A stretch of DNA of 17,744 nt from Clostridiales bacterium (GCA_031289625.1 JAITPB010000169.1:1-17744), one strand, 5' to 3'; counted from the first letter of the stretch, positions 5,708 through 13,308 are shown. Notes: generated by a model from the letters alone, not told the origin. Translations and numbers: made by a program.

Positions 5708-8206
5708 TCAATTTTGATCCGTTTTTTCCCCGAGCTTTTTGGTGAAGATTTGATACACAAAGGATATGCCGATCAGCGCCGCGCCAAATAAAAAATACGA
5801 AAGAATCCGCAGCTCATTTCGCAGAAACGAGAGATCCAGCAAAAATACCTTGGCAGTGGCAAACAATGTCAGAGCCAGGCCGGAGACGCGCAGTTTTTTG
5901 TTTCGGCTCATGAAGCCTGCCAAAATCCATCCTATGGCCGCGGCCACCAGCACGGCGCTGAGGATCACGCTTTCCGCACCGAAGCGGAATTGCACAGTCA
6001 GCACCATGACGGTGAGCAGCAGCCCAAATCCGGAAACAGCCAGCGTCATCCATTCCGAAAAACGCGTGAAACGGTTCGCGATCCGCTGGCCAAATTCGTA
6101 TGCGGCGCATACGGCAAACAAATCGGATAAAATAAGGAGGAGCCGTGCGCTGAAAAGAGAGTCGCGGAAATGACGGCCCGTTGATATGAGATTGATCAAA
6201 ACAAGCGAAGCCGCGCCCGACGCCGTGAGAACGAGTGAGAAAATTTCTATGGTCTGCGCCGCAAGGCGCCGGATCCTGCGAAGCGCGAAGGCGTAGAGAA
6301 AAGTGACGGACACGGACAGAAGCATTGCGCTAAAAAGGGAATCTCCGCCGAATTTATCATAGAGATACAGCGAGGCATATACCGCGTAGACATAGGCGCC
6401 CACAGCCAGCGCGAATTGATAGCCTTTTACATAACCGCCTTTTCGCGTGGCCCAGAACAGCGCGTTTCCCGCGCTGACCCGGTGATAAGCGGCCAAAATC
6501 GCGATCAGCCCGGCGGTCAGGCAGGACGCTTTGAAAAAAAATAGATCCGGCGCCGAGAAGCCCCGCGCGATATCGCTCGGAAACGCGCAAAGGCACAGCG
6601 CGGCAATCGACAGGCCCGCGCGCTCATACCAGCTTTCTTTTCGCAGAATCCCAAAGACAGCCGCAGCTGTCCCTTCCACAAGCCAGCCCATGGCCAGCCA
6701 GCGCACGCCGAATTGAAACGGAATAATCAGGATGGCGAAGGTAAACGCGGTCAAATAAAAGACAGTGGCCGCGCGCACATCCCGGGGCAGGAAACGGTTC
6801 AGCAGTTTTCCGCCGGCCCAATAAACCGTCAGAAATAAAACCGCCAGCAGCCCGTTATAGCCAAACGCGGCGGGTGCGTTCAGCAAAACATAAATCGCCG
6901 TGCAGTTGAACGCGGTGTTCAGCGCCAGCAGGACGATGTCTGATGTTATAATCTTGGTTTTCGCGCGGATGGGCTGGATGAGTATGACGCCCATATACAT
7001 CAAAAAAACGCCGGATAAATACAAAAGACGGAACGCGCTGGGGAGCAAGTCCGAGAAGCGCCCGTAAATATACAAAACGCCGAGCCATTGCAGCGAAAAG
7101 CTAAACAAATTAAAAACCGGCCATTTTTTCCATGAAGCGAGCGCCAGCGTGAAAAGATTGAGAATGAGAAAATAAAAAAGCGCGCCGTACAGGACAAACG
7201 CGTCGCCGGAAAGCGCGAATATGGGAAGATAACCGCCCAGCAGCGCGAATACGGCGACGACAGCCGCGCTGTGCCGGAGGGAGAGAAAAAAAGCAATCGC
7301 CGTGATCAAAATACATACGAACAAGGCGGGCGCCATCGTCAGGATGCGCAGGTTAAAATACGAAAGCGAGGCGGAAGCATACAAGATCGCCACGCCGCCC
7401 GCCGACATGCCTTTCGAAAAGACGCTGCGGAAACGCTCACGGCGCGAACACCATTCGCCTGCGATCAGAAACAGCGCGCCCAGTAAAAACGCGGCGGCGC
7501 CTTTGAGTTCGCTGCTGTACAGAAAGTGCGTGTACGTATACTGCAATCCAAAAATAACGCCCAGTAAAATCAGCAAAACGCCTGCGATATTCGCTGCGCG
7601 CGATCCAAGCTTCCATTCCAGGCCGCCGGTTTTCAGGCTGCGTTCGATGTGCTTGTCTGTTATGGGGCTGGCGGACAGGCGGCGGTATTCCGAATCCGTC
7701 TGGCCTTTCAGCGACGCGCGCCCCGCCGCTTCTTTACGCCGCGCCTCCAGGATCGCCTCTTGGACGGCGGCCTCCTGGGCGTTGATGTTTCCGTGCAGCG
7801 CCGCGTTCAGAGCGGACGCGTTTTGTTCAGACGCCGCCTTCACAATCCGCAATCTTTCACGGCAGCGGGCTTCCAGTGCGATGAGCCGGTTTGCCGAATC
7901 GGCTTCATCCCCGGCGTAATATAATTCGATCATTTTTTTTGAATAAGCCGTAAGAGAAAGCTTTTGGCTCAGCATCAGATCCGTAAGCGCTTCTTTCAGG
8001 CGTTTGTTCTCGGCATCCAGCGTTGCGGCTTTTTTTTCGAGCAGGGATAACTGGCTGGCGTGTTCTCTCAAACTGGCCCGCAGCTGATCGTTTTGCCGGA
8101 TGACATCCATGGATTCCAGCCCGGTCAGCGCCTGTTCAAGTTCTCTGATCTGCGCGCGCTGGGCTTCCAATATCCTCCAGATTCTTTCCGCTTGTTCCAT
8201 ATACAT
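5708..8206 (-). CDS. DUF2339 polytopic membrane protein
   Basis: This is an 832-residue integral membrane protein. Residues 1-90 are rich in heptad-like Leu/Ala/Glu and likely coiled coil (EAQRAQIRELEQAL, LEKKAATLDAENKRLKEAL). A charged linker runs to about 195. From the motif LEWKLGSRAANIAGVLLILLG the remainder is an almost unbroken series of hydrophobic helices. That layout and motif identify DUF2339. The function is unknown; such proteins are suspected envelope or transport factors. Its start lies inside larE, with a 71-nt overlap. The ATG at 8206 has AAGGA five bases upstream; a TTG just before and an ATG at 8200 are alternatives. The overlap implies coupling with larE, so a link to the cofactor pathway or its nickel supply is possible but unproven. 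A chance operon neighbour is equally plausible. Confidence 0.8.
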   Translation of the reverse strand: MYMEQAERIWRILEAQRAQIRELEQALTGLESMDVIRQNDQLRASLREHASQLSLLEKKAATLDAENKRLKEALTDLMLSQKLSLTAYSKKMIELYYAGDEADSANRLIALEARCRERLRIVKAASEQNASALNAALHGNINAQEAAVQEAILEARRKEAAGRASLKGQTDSEYRRLSASPITDKHIERSLKTGGLEWKLGSRAANIAGVLLILLGVIFGLQYTYTHFLYSSELKGAAAFLLGALFLIAGEWCSRRERFRSVFSKGMSAGGVAILYASASLSYFNLRILTMAPALFVCILITAIAFFLSLRHSAAVVAVFALLGGYLPIFALSGDAFVLYGALFYFLILNLFTLALASWKKWPVFNLFSFSLQWLGVLYIYGRFSDLLPSAFRLLYLSGVFLMYMGVILIQPIRAKTKIITSDIVLLALNTAFNCTAIYVLLNAPAAFGYNGLLAVLFLTVYWAGGKLLNRFLPRDVRAATVFYLTAFTFAILIIPFQFGVRWLAMGWLVEGTAAAVFGILRKESWYERAGLSIAALCLCAFPSDIARGFSAPDLFFFKASCLTAGLIAILAAYHRVSAGNALFWATRKGGYVKGYQFALAVGAYVYAVYASLYLYDKFGGDSLFSAMLLSVSVTFLYAFALRRIRRLAAQTIEIFSLVLTASGAASLVLINLISTGRHFRDSLFSARLLLILSDLFAVCAAYEFGQRIANRFTRFSEWMTLAVSGFGLLLTVMVLTVQFRFGAESVILSAVLVAAAIGWILAGFMSRNKKLRVSGLALTLFATAKVFLLDLSFLRNELRILSYFLFGAALIGISFVYQIFTKKLGEKTDQN

Positions 8207-9020
8207 CAAAATCCTTTTTTATCATATTCAGCGTTTCATTCATGCTGCCCGTGCGGTATCCCATCAAATCCACAGCCACATACGTAAAACCGATTTCTTT
8301 GAAATTCGCGTGAATGGTTTCCCGCAGATCGCGTTTGGACAAAAGCGCGTACCCGGCCTCGTCTGTCTCAATCCGCGCGAGGTTTCCGTGATGGCGGACG
8401 CGCACTTGTCCAAAACCCAAATCCAGCAGTGACTGTTCTGCCCGGTCAACCATATCCAAATTGTGCGGCGTAATTTTTTCCCCGTAAGGAAAGCGGGAAG
8501 ACAGACAAGCGAAGGCCGGTTTATTCCAATTGGAAAGACCCAGATTTTTTGCCAGCTGGCGGATTTCTGTTTTGGTCAGCCCGGCGGAGCGCAGAGGGCT
8601 TTTTATATTTTGCTCCGCCACGGCGATCAAGCCAGGCCGGTAATCGCCGTTGTCGTCTATGTTGGATCCCTCGGCGACATTTTCGACGCCGTGCGCCCGC
8701 GCGACGGCCCATATTTTTTGAAAGAGTTCATTTTTGCATAGATAGCATCGGTTGACAGGGTTTTGGGAAAACCCGTCAATGTTCAATTCTTCGGAGTCGC
8801 AGATGAAATGGCGGATGCCTTCCCTCTGGCAGAACTGCACGGCCTCGTTCATTTCGCGCTTCGGAAAGGAACAGGAACGCGCGGTCACGGCAATCGCTTT
8901 GTCTCCCAAAACGTCGTGCGCCGTCTTCAGAAGCAGTGTGGAATCGACGCCGCTGGAAAAAGCTACCGCCACGCTTCCCAATTTTTTTAAGTCTTCTTTG
9001 AGTTTTTCATATTTAGAAAT
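8136..9020 (-). CDS. larE: ATP-dependent sacrificial sulfur transferase LarE
   Basis: LarE adenylates the pyridinium carboxylates made by LarB and replaces them with thiocarboxylates, in known members donating the sulfur of its own cysteine. The PP-loop is FSSGVDST (S22-D26 region), where most members have SGGVDS. A cysteine in FACLSSRFPYG (about C172) sits where the sacrificial Cys is expected, and a CYLC pair is at about 92-95. The C-terminal GYRTGSMNE block is typical. I place the start at an ATT codon (9020): AAGGAGG stands eight bases upstream and the 13 extra residues (ISKYEKLKEDLKK, read as M first) form the helix that precedes the PP-loop in relatives. The alternative TTG at 8981 has no ribosome site. 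It overlaps larC by 8 nt and the DUF2339 gene by 71 nt. The product would be 294 residues. Confidence 0.9.
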   Translation of the reverse strand: MSKYEKLKEDLKKLGSVAVAFSSGVDSTLLLKTAHDVLGDKAIAVTARSCSFPKREMNEAVQFCQREGIRHFICDSEELNIDGFSQNPVNRCYLCKNELFQKIWAVARAHGVENVAEGSNIDDNGDYRPGLIAVAEQNIKSPLRSAGLTKTEIRQLAKNLGLSNWNKPAFACLSSRFPYGEKITPHNLDMVDRAEQSLLDLGFGQVRVRHHGNLARIETDEAGYALLSKRDLRETIHANFKEIGFTYVAVDLMGYRTGSMNETLNMIKKDFDVYGTSGKNLEDIGSPARADQRT

Positions 9021-10302
9021 GTTCCTCGCCTCCTTGCGCCGCCTGGAGAACGTCGTGCAGGCTGACGCCGTTTTGCCGCGCCGCCGCCGCCGCGTCTTCG
9101 TATTCGACTTTATGCTTGGTCATGCCGTAACCGGTTCCTGTTTTTACGCGGATTGGCCCAAAGGGCGTTTCCCGCGGGGTAAAATTTCTGCCGAGCGTGT
9201 AGCGGCTGCAAATATTTTCGCGCACGCCGAAAGTGGTTGTGTGTTTCAGGAGAAGCGCGGCAAAATCACCGGCTTTTTCTGCGTCGCAGAGGCAGGTCAG
9301 CAGAACGCCGGGCCGATCTTTTTTCATCTGTATCGGCGTGGTGAAAACATCCAGCGCGCCTTCGCGCAGAAGAAGCTCGCACGCGTACCCAATCGATTCT
9401 CCGGTCATGTCGTCCAGGCTGCAGCGCAGTTCCGCCGCTTTTCCATTGGGAAGAGGCGGTGCTGCGAACGGGAGCCCGTTGTTTTCTTCACCTTCCCCCC
9501 AAAACGCGCGCACGCAGTTGACGGCGGGAAAATCTTTTTGGCCCATGCCGTAACCGATTCGGCTCACCATCATGACCGGCATCGGCCCAAACTGATCGGC
9601 GAAATATTTGAGCAGCGCCGCGCCTGTGGGCGTACAAAGTTCGCCGTGTATCTGACCGCTGTAAATGGGAACGCCCTGGAGAATTTTCGCGGCGGCCGGC
9701 GCGGGCACAGGCAGCAGGCCATGGGCGCAGCGCACATAGCCGCTTCCCACGTGAATGGGGGAAACCACAACTTCCGCAGGGCTTAGGCGTTCCATCAAAA
9801 GGCAGACGCCCACAATGTCCATGACGGCGTCACGCTCTCCTATTTCATGATAATGGATCTGCTGTAGGGGCATTTGATGCACAGCCGCTTCCGCTTCCGC
9901 AAGCAGCCTGTATACGCCTTCCGCACGCCGCCGCACTGTCTCCGGCAGGGGAAGAGCGTTTAAAAGCGTCATAATATGAAAAAAATCTGCCGCGTGATGT
10001 TCTGGCTGTTCTTCTGATTTTATGTGTTCCGGTGCGTGCGATTCTTCGAAAGCGGCGCCGGGATCTTTTATCTCTTTTATCTCTTTTAGGTCTTCTGAAG
10101 TTTCTTCCGCGCCGTCTAACATCACGCGCATCCGCGTCCCGGCAATGCCGCTTTTGACGCAGGGGAGCGCAGAAATTTTTCCCAATTTTAAGGCGTTCAT
10201 CTCACAGATAAAGCTTTCTTTATCCTCCAGCAATTCATACAAAGCCGCCATCAGCATATCGCCAGCCGCGCCCATGCCGCATTCCAAATAGAGTATTTTC
10301 AC
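9013..10302 (-). CDS. larC: Nickel insertion protein LarC (NPN cofactor biosynthesis)
   Basis: LarC is the CTP-dependent cyclometallase that inserts nickel into the pyridinium dithiocarboxylate mononucleotide to give the NPN cofactor. The 429-residue product starts MKILYLECGMGAAGDM, contains HYHEIGERDAVMDIVG and GELCTPTGAALL, and ends GGEEHF. In Lactiplantibacillus plantarum the protein comes from larC1/larC2 by frameshift; here it is one continuous frame. An acidic, His-rich linker (residues ~75-105, with a KEIKEIK repeat) separates the N-terminal part from the rest and could bind metal, which is inference. The GTG start has GGAGG seven bases upstream, and its TGA overlap with larB (GTGA) marks tight coupling. 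A much longer upstream frame only reads antisense-like sequence through larB. Confidence 0.92.
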   Translation of the reverse strand: MKILYLECGMGAAGDMLMAALYELLEDKESFICEMNALKLGKISALPCVKSGIAGTRMRVMLDGAEETSEDLKEIKEIKDPGAAFEESHAPEHIKSEEQPEHHAADFFHIMTLLNALPLPETVRRRAEGVYRLLAEAEAAVHQMPLQQIHYHEIGERDAVMDIVGVCLLMERLSPAEVVVSPIHVGSGYVRCAHGLLPVPAPAAAKILQGVPIYSGQIHGELCTPTGAALLKYFADQFGPMPVMMVSRIGYGMGQKDFPAVNCVRAFWGEGEENNGLPFAAPPLPNGKAAELRCSLDDMTGESIGYACELLLREGALDVFTTPIQMKKDRPGVLLTCLCDAEKAGDFAALLLKHTTTFGVRENICSRYTLGRNFTPRETPFGPIRVKTGTGYGMTKHKVEYEDAAAAARQNGVSLHDVLQAAQGGEEHF

Positions 10303-11138
10303 GATTGATCCTCCGAGGGATCCGCGCCGCCATCCTGAGCGGATCTTATTTTGTTGATGACGTTGGCGATATAGCCCGCGCCAAAACCATTGTCTATATT
10401 TACGACGGCCACGCCGCTGGCGCAGCTGTTCAGCATGGAGAGGAGCGCGGACAGCCCGGCGAAATTCGCGCCGTAACCCACGCTGGTCGGCACGGCGATG
10501 ACGGGGCAGCTGACCAGGCCGCCAATCACGCTGGCCAGCGCGCCTTCCATGCCTGCCACAGCGATGACGACCCGCGCAGCGGACAGAACGTCCAACCGCG
10601 CCAGCAAACGATGCAGACCGGCCACGCCCACGTCGTACAGCCTTGTAACCCGGCTGCCGAACAATTCGGCGGTGAGGGCCGCTTCCTCGCAAACCGCCAT
10701 GTCACTGGTGCCGGCGGAAGCTACCACGATGGAGCCGTAAGGCGCGTCCACGGACGCGTCCGTGGACGCGCGGCAGACGACGCCCAGCCGCGGAATGGGA
10801 TGGTATTCTAAATCAATGCCGTTCGCCGTTAAATAAGAAGCGGCGGCGTCTGAAAGGCGCGTAAGTAAAATATTGGACAGTCCTTTGCCACGCATGGCGG
10901 ACACAATGCCCAGGATTTGCCCGGGCGTTTTATGCTGGCCGTATACTACCTCGCTGACGCCTTGACGCGCGCCGCGGTGCAAATCTATTTTGGCGTATCC
11001 CAGATCTTCAAAAGGCGCTGTCTGCACCCGCAGAAGCGCTTCTTCGGGCGTAATTTCGCCCTGGCGTATTTTTGTGAACAAGGTTAAAAGCTCTTCTTTT
11101 TCTATGACGGCTTTCGGCTGCCGCGTTCCATTGTTCAT
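10299..11138 (-). CDS. larB: Pyridinium-3,5-biscarboxylate mononucleotide synthase LarB
   Basis: LarB carboxylates and hydrolyses nicotinate adenine dinucleotide, the first step of NPN cofactor synthesis. The 279-residue protein has FEDLGYAKIDLHR, SAGTSDMAV, YDVGVAGLHRLLARLD, AGMEGALASVIGGL, PTSVGYG and NSCASGVAVVNIDNGFGAG, all hallmarks of the PurE-like LarB family. C239 in NSCASG matches, from memory, the cysteine that attacks the pyridine ring. The start ATG follows AGGA by nine bases. It is the first gene of larB-larC-larE and sits behind a good promoter (11178-11206). The RASTDASVDA segment (residues 123-132) is encoded by a perfect 30-bp palindrome. No larA homologue is in the window. 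Confidence 0.93.
   Translation of the reverse strand: MNNGTRQPKAVIEKEELLTLFTKIRQGEITPEEALLRVQTAPFEDLGYAKIDLHRGARQGVSEVVYGQHKTPGQILGIVSAMRGKGLSNILLTRLSDAAASYLTANGIDLEYHPIPRLGVVCRASTDASVDAPYGSIVVASAGTSDMAVCEEAALTAELFGSRVTRLYDVGVAGLHRLLARLDVLSAARVVIAVAGMEGALASVIGGLVSCPVIAVPTSVGYGANFAGLSALLSMLNSCASGVAVVNIDNGFGAGYIANVINKIRSAQDGGADPSEDQS
10742..10771. repeat. Perfect 30-bp palindrome inside larB
   Basis: Every base from 10742 to 10771 is complementary to its mirror partner around the central ACGCGT (10754-10759). Read as larB coding strand it is built from two 12-base units, GCGTCCACGGAC and GCGTCCGTGGAC, encoding A-S-T-D and A-S-V-D. The block interrupts the otherwise well conserved protein in a variable region, so it looks like a tolerated short duplication. 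Confidence 0.9.
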
Positions 11139-11177
11139 CCGATTTCATCCTAAATAAAAATTTGATATGTTTGTGTG

Positions 11178-11206
11178 ATTATAGCAGATGAAGAACGCGG
11201 AGTAAA
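11178..11206 (-). promoter_or_regulatory. Promoter of larBCE
   Basis: Read on the minus strand, TTTACT (11206-11201) and TATAAT (11183-11178) are 17 bases apart, and the -10 box carries the TGN extension (TGCTATAAT). It lies about 40 bases upstream of larB and is divergent from the small LSM-like gene. Confidence 0.7.
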
Positions 11207-11230
11207 TACCACGGCGGCGCGCGCGTGGTA
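11207..11230. promoter_or_regulatory. Dyad adjoining the lar promoter, candidate operator
   Basis: TACCACG (11207-11213) and CGTGGTA (11224-11230) form a perfect 7-bp inverted repeat with a 10-base centre. It begins one base upstream of the larB -35 box, a position suited to an activator or repressor. It also lies in the leader of the plus-strand LSM-like gene. The cognate regulator is unknown. Confidence 0.45.
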
Positions 11231-11288
11231 CACGCATGGACATTTAGAAGGAGTCTTGTACCAGTCAAACCCAGAAAGGACGATTCAG

Positions 11289-11546
11289 ATGATTGATATT
11301 GGAAAATTTACAAATTCAGATTATGTTAAAATCATTACAACAGACGGAATGATATTTGAAGGTTCAGTTTCTGATGTACTTCCGTCAGTCGAATTTTATG
11401 ATGAGGACGATCCGCAATATGACAATGATGATTACGATGAAATAACAATATATAATAAAAAAAGGGGATATGTTGGAATTAAAAGATTTGAGATACAAAA
11501 CATAATGGACCTAAGTGCACCGCATTCAACGGAAGCAGCCATTTAG
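11289..11546 (+). CDS. Small LSM-like acidic protein of unknown function
   Basis: This is an 85-residue cytosolic protein with no signal peptide or membrane segment. The pattern YVKIITTDGMIFEGSVSDV, then an acidic loop (YDEDDPQYDNDDYDE), then ITIYNKKRGYVGIKRFEIQNI, fits the short strands of an Sm/LSM-like barrel (G-x-x-F-x-G and a closing strand). This is a fold guess, not a family match. The ATG at 11289 has AAAGGA eight bases upstream; an in-frame extension to 11175 lacks a comparable site. The gene is clearly more AT-rich than its neighbours, which hints at recent transfer. It is divergent from larB and upstream of the vWA cassette, with a possible tiny ORF between them. A role in RNA binding or in the cassette cannot be shown. 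Confidence 0.65.
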   Translation: MIDIGKFTNSDYVKIITTDGMIFEGSVSDVLPSVEFYDEDDPQYDNDDYDEITIYNKKRGYVGIKRFEIQNIMDLSAPHSTEAAI

Positions 11547-11565
11547 ACGTGTTTAGGGGGGAGGT

Positions 11566-11643
11566 ATGAAACGGCGGCGCGGCGGACTGCCAAAATTTGA
11601 CACATGCATATTGCTTGCTATTTTGTCTATAATTATATTATAA
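11566..11643 (+). CDS. Possible 25-residue membrane peptide before the vWA gene
   Basis: AGGGGGGAGG (11555-11564) precedes an ATG that opens 25 codons ending in TAA. The peptide starts MKRRRGGLPKF and finishes with the hydrophobic stretch TCILLAILSIIIL, a basic head plus a short membrane anchor, as in many small bacterial membrane proteins. The gap to the vWA start is 23 nt. Against it, the ribosome site is very close to the ATG and the 3' half overlaps the presumed promoter of the vWA cassette. It may also be the decayed N terminus of a larger membrane protein. Confidence 0.3.
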   Translation: MKRRRGGLPKFDTCILLAILSIIIL

Positions 11644-11644
11644 T
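11597..11644 (+). promoter_or_regulatory. Promoter region of the vWA-PP2C-kinase cassette
   Basis: A perfect TTGACA (11597-11602) is followed at 16 bases by TATTTT (11619-11624). Two perfect TATAAT boxes also occur at 11628-11633 and 11639-11644; the latter is 18 bases after TTGCTA (11615-11620). The region surely favours initiation, but which pair is used cannot be decided by eye. Confidence 0.5.
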
Positions 11645-11666
11645 GTTTTTATCAGGAGGAATTTTA

Positions 11667-12377
11667 GTGTCATCTGAATTCCGTGACGAACGCCCGCCTG
11701 AACTGCCCAACGCCGCCCACGCTGCTTTGACACTGGTGCTGGATACGTCGCCTTCCATGGCGCAGATATATAACGGCAAGACTCATATCCAACTGCTGTG
11801 CGACGGCGTCAATGAAATGATTTCCTCATTAAAACAAGACGGGCGTCTCAGCAAAGTGATTGATCTTTCCATCATCACTTTTAACGACAAAGGCGCGGAG
11901 AACCACTATCAAAATTTCGCGCCGCTGGAGCATGTGCAGCCTGTCAGCCTGGCCACGGCAGGTGAGTCAACTTACGCCGCCGTGGCCATTGAAATGGCTT
12001 TGAACGATACCCGGAGCCGCTGCCGTGAATATGGAGAATGCTGGAAACCGTGGATTATTCTGTTTACAGATGGAAAAATATTTGACGATTTATCCGCGGT
12101 AGGCTCAATCATACACCGGCGGGAAGAGGATGCCCTGCTGCATTTTATCTGCCTGGGCGTGCCGGGCTATGACGCGCAGCAGCTTTTTACGCTGACCGAT
12201 AAAGTCGCTGAACTGATCGCGTATGATTTTAAAGGTTTCTTCAATTGGGTGGCCAAAAGCATGAAAGCGGTGTCTGTTAGCGCGCCTGGTTCTGAAGTTT
12301 CGCTTCCGCCGCCTACCGCGAATACCCATGCGCAAGGGCAGAATTCTTTTTACGTCGTGGCAGGCCAAATCGATTGA
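11667..12377 (+). CDS. vWA domain protein, TerY/YegL-like
   Basis: This is a 236-residue cytosolic protein made of one von Willebrand factor A domain. The metal-ion-dependent adhesion site is complete: D26-x-S28-x-S30 in DTSPSM, T102 in GESTYAA and D135 in LFTDGK. The domain probably binds a partner through a divalent metal. The GTG start at 11667 has AGGAGGA six bases upstream; the open frame begins earlier at 11604 but runs through the promoter. It is followed by a PP2C gene and a kinase gene in the same order and with the same domain types as TerY-P triads and as E. coli yegL-yegK-yegI. By analogy the vWA protein acts as scaffold or substrate for the kinase and phosphatase. The C-terminal ~25 residues are low-complexity and Pro/Ser rich. 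Confidence 0.85.
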   Translation: MSSEFRDERPPELPNAAHAALTLVLDTSPSMAQIYNGKTHIQLLCDGVNEMISSLKQDGRLSKVIDLSIITFNDKGAENHYQNFAPLEHVQPVSLATAGESTYAAVAIEMALNDTRSRCREYGECWKPWIILFTDGKIFDDLSAVGSIIHRREEDALLHFICLGVPGYDAQQLFTLTDKVAELIAYDFKGFFNWVAKSMKAVSVSAPGSEVSLPPPTANTHAQGQNSFYVVAGQID

Positions 12378-12431
12378 CGAAAATTTTTGCCTCCGTTTGC
12401 GGCGGCATAATTTCACCAGGGGATGTTTACT

Positions 12432-13298
12432 ATGAAATACGCGTATGGTGTTACACGGCGCGGGCGTTCGCATGAACGTAGGGGAACGGTCTGCCAGGAC
12501 GCGCATTTTATTTTTTCGCGCGATGAACTGCAAATCGCGGCGGTGGCTGACGGGCTGGGTTCGCAGACGCATTCCGACATGGCCTCTCAGACGGCTTCCC
12601 GCGTTGCTGTCGAGTTCTGCGCGAATGAAATACCAAAAAGCATGGATGACAGCGCCGTTTTGGAAATCATACGCGGCGCGTTTCAAGAAGCGTACAACGC
12701 CGTGCTGTGCGAAGCGGACGAAATGCAATTTGAGTACGATCAGTGCGATACGACTCTCTCGCTGGCTGTTTTGCTGGACGGCTTTTTATATTATGGACAC
12801 GCTGGAGACAGCGGCATTTTTGCTTTATGGGAAAATGGCTTATATGAGCAAGTCACCGTCCCGCAGAACGACGAAGAAGGGCGCGTGTATCCACTCTGTT
12901 TTGGCGAGGATATGTGGGCTTTTGGAAAATCCGCGTTAAAAGCGGCGTCTGTCCTGCTGTGTACGGATGGCATAGCTAAAATATTTGTTCCGGCTTATTT
13001 CAGAGCGCAGGAAACGAAGCTCTATGTCGCCATGCTGGATTATTATATGGATCCGCGCCGACACGAATTCCGCGCCGCGGACGGTGGAAATCAAACGCTG
13101 GTGGAATGGCTCGAAAACGATCTGCAAACGAACGTGGATCCCGATAAAGTCAATCAAGACGACTTGACCATGGTCATTCTGGCGGACAGCGACGCTGCCA
13201 CCGTCAGACAGCCAGACGCGTATTACCGTCTGCCTTCGGAAGAAGAAATCCGTCAGGCGGAAGAAAATCAGAGAAAGCGTTTATATCCTTCAGCATAA
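12432..13298 (+). CDS. PP2C-family serine/threonine phosphatase, YegK-like
   Basis: This is a 288-residue cytosolic metal-dependent protein phosphatase. PP2C motifs occur in order: D23 in VCQDAH, D40-G41 in VADGLGSQ, the GHAGDSGIF motif (D126), D179-G180 in LLCTDGIAK, and D243-D244 in NQDDLTMVI. All metal-binding aspartates appear present, so it should be active. There is no transmembrane segment, unlike some PP2C sporulation phosphatases. The start is the ATG at 12432, with AGGGGA at a normal distance; the ATG at 12423 lies inside that site. It lies 54 nt after the vWA gene, and its stop codon overlaps the ribosome site of the kinase gene. It presumably reverses phosphorylation by that kinase. 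The acidic C-terminal tail (EEEIRQAEENQRKR) is outside the fold. Confidence 0.88.
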   Translation: MKYAYGVTRRGRSHERRGTVCQDAHFIFSRDELQIAAVADGLGSQTHSDMASQTASRVAVEFCANEIPKSMDDSAVLEIIRGAFQEAYNAVLCEADEMQFEYDQCDTTLSLAVLLDGFLYYGHAGDSGIFALWENGLYEQVTVPQNDEEGRVYPLCFGEDMWAFGKSALKAASVLLCTDGIAKIFVPAYFRAQETKLYVAMLDYYMDPRRHEFRAADGGNQTLVEWLENDLQTNVDPDKVNQDDLTMVILADSDAATVRQPDAYYRLPSEEEIRQAEENQRKRLYPSA

Positions 13299-13308
13299 GG
13301 AGGAACAT

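Noticed and set aside
8752..9786. 344-codon plus-strand frame opposite larE and larC
   Set aside because: It lies fully antisense to two well-supported lar genes, and its composition is that of a shadow frame.
10303..10692. N-terminal extension of the larC frame to 559 residues
   Set aside because: The extension is Arg/Gly-rich shadow sequence across the larB coding region. The GTG at 10302 with its own ribosome site gives the conserved LarC start.
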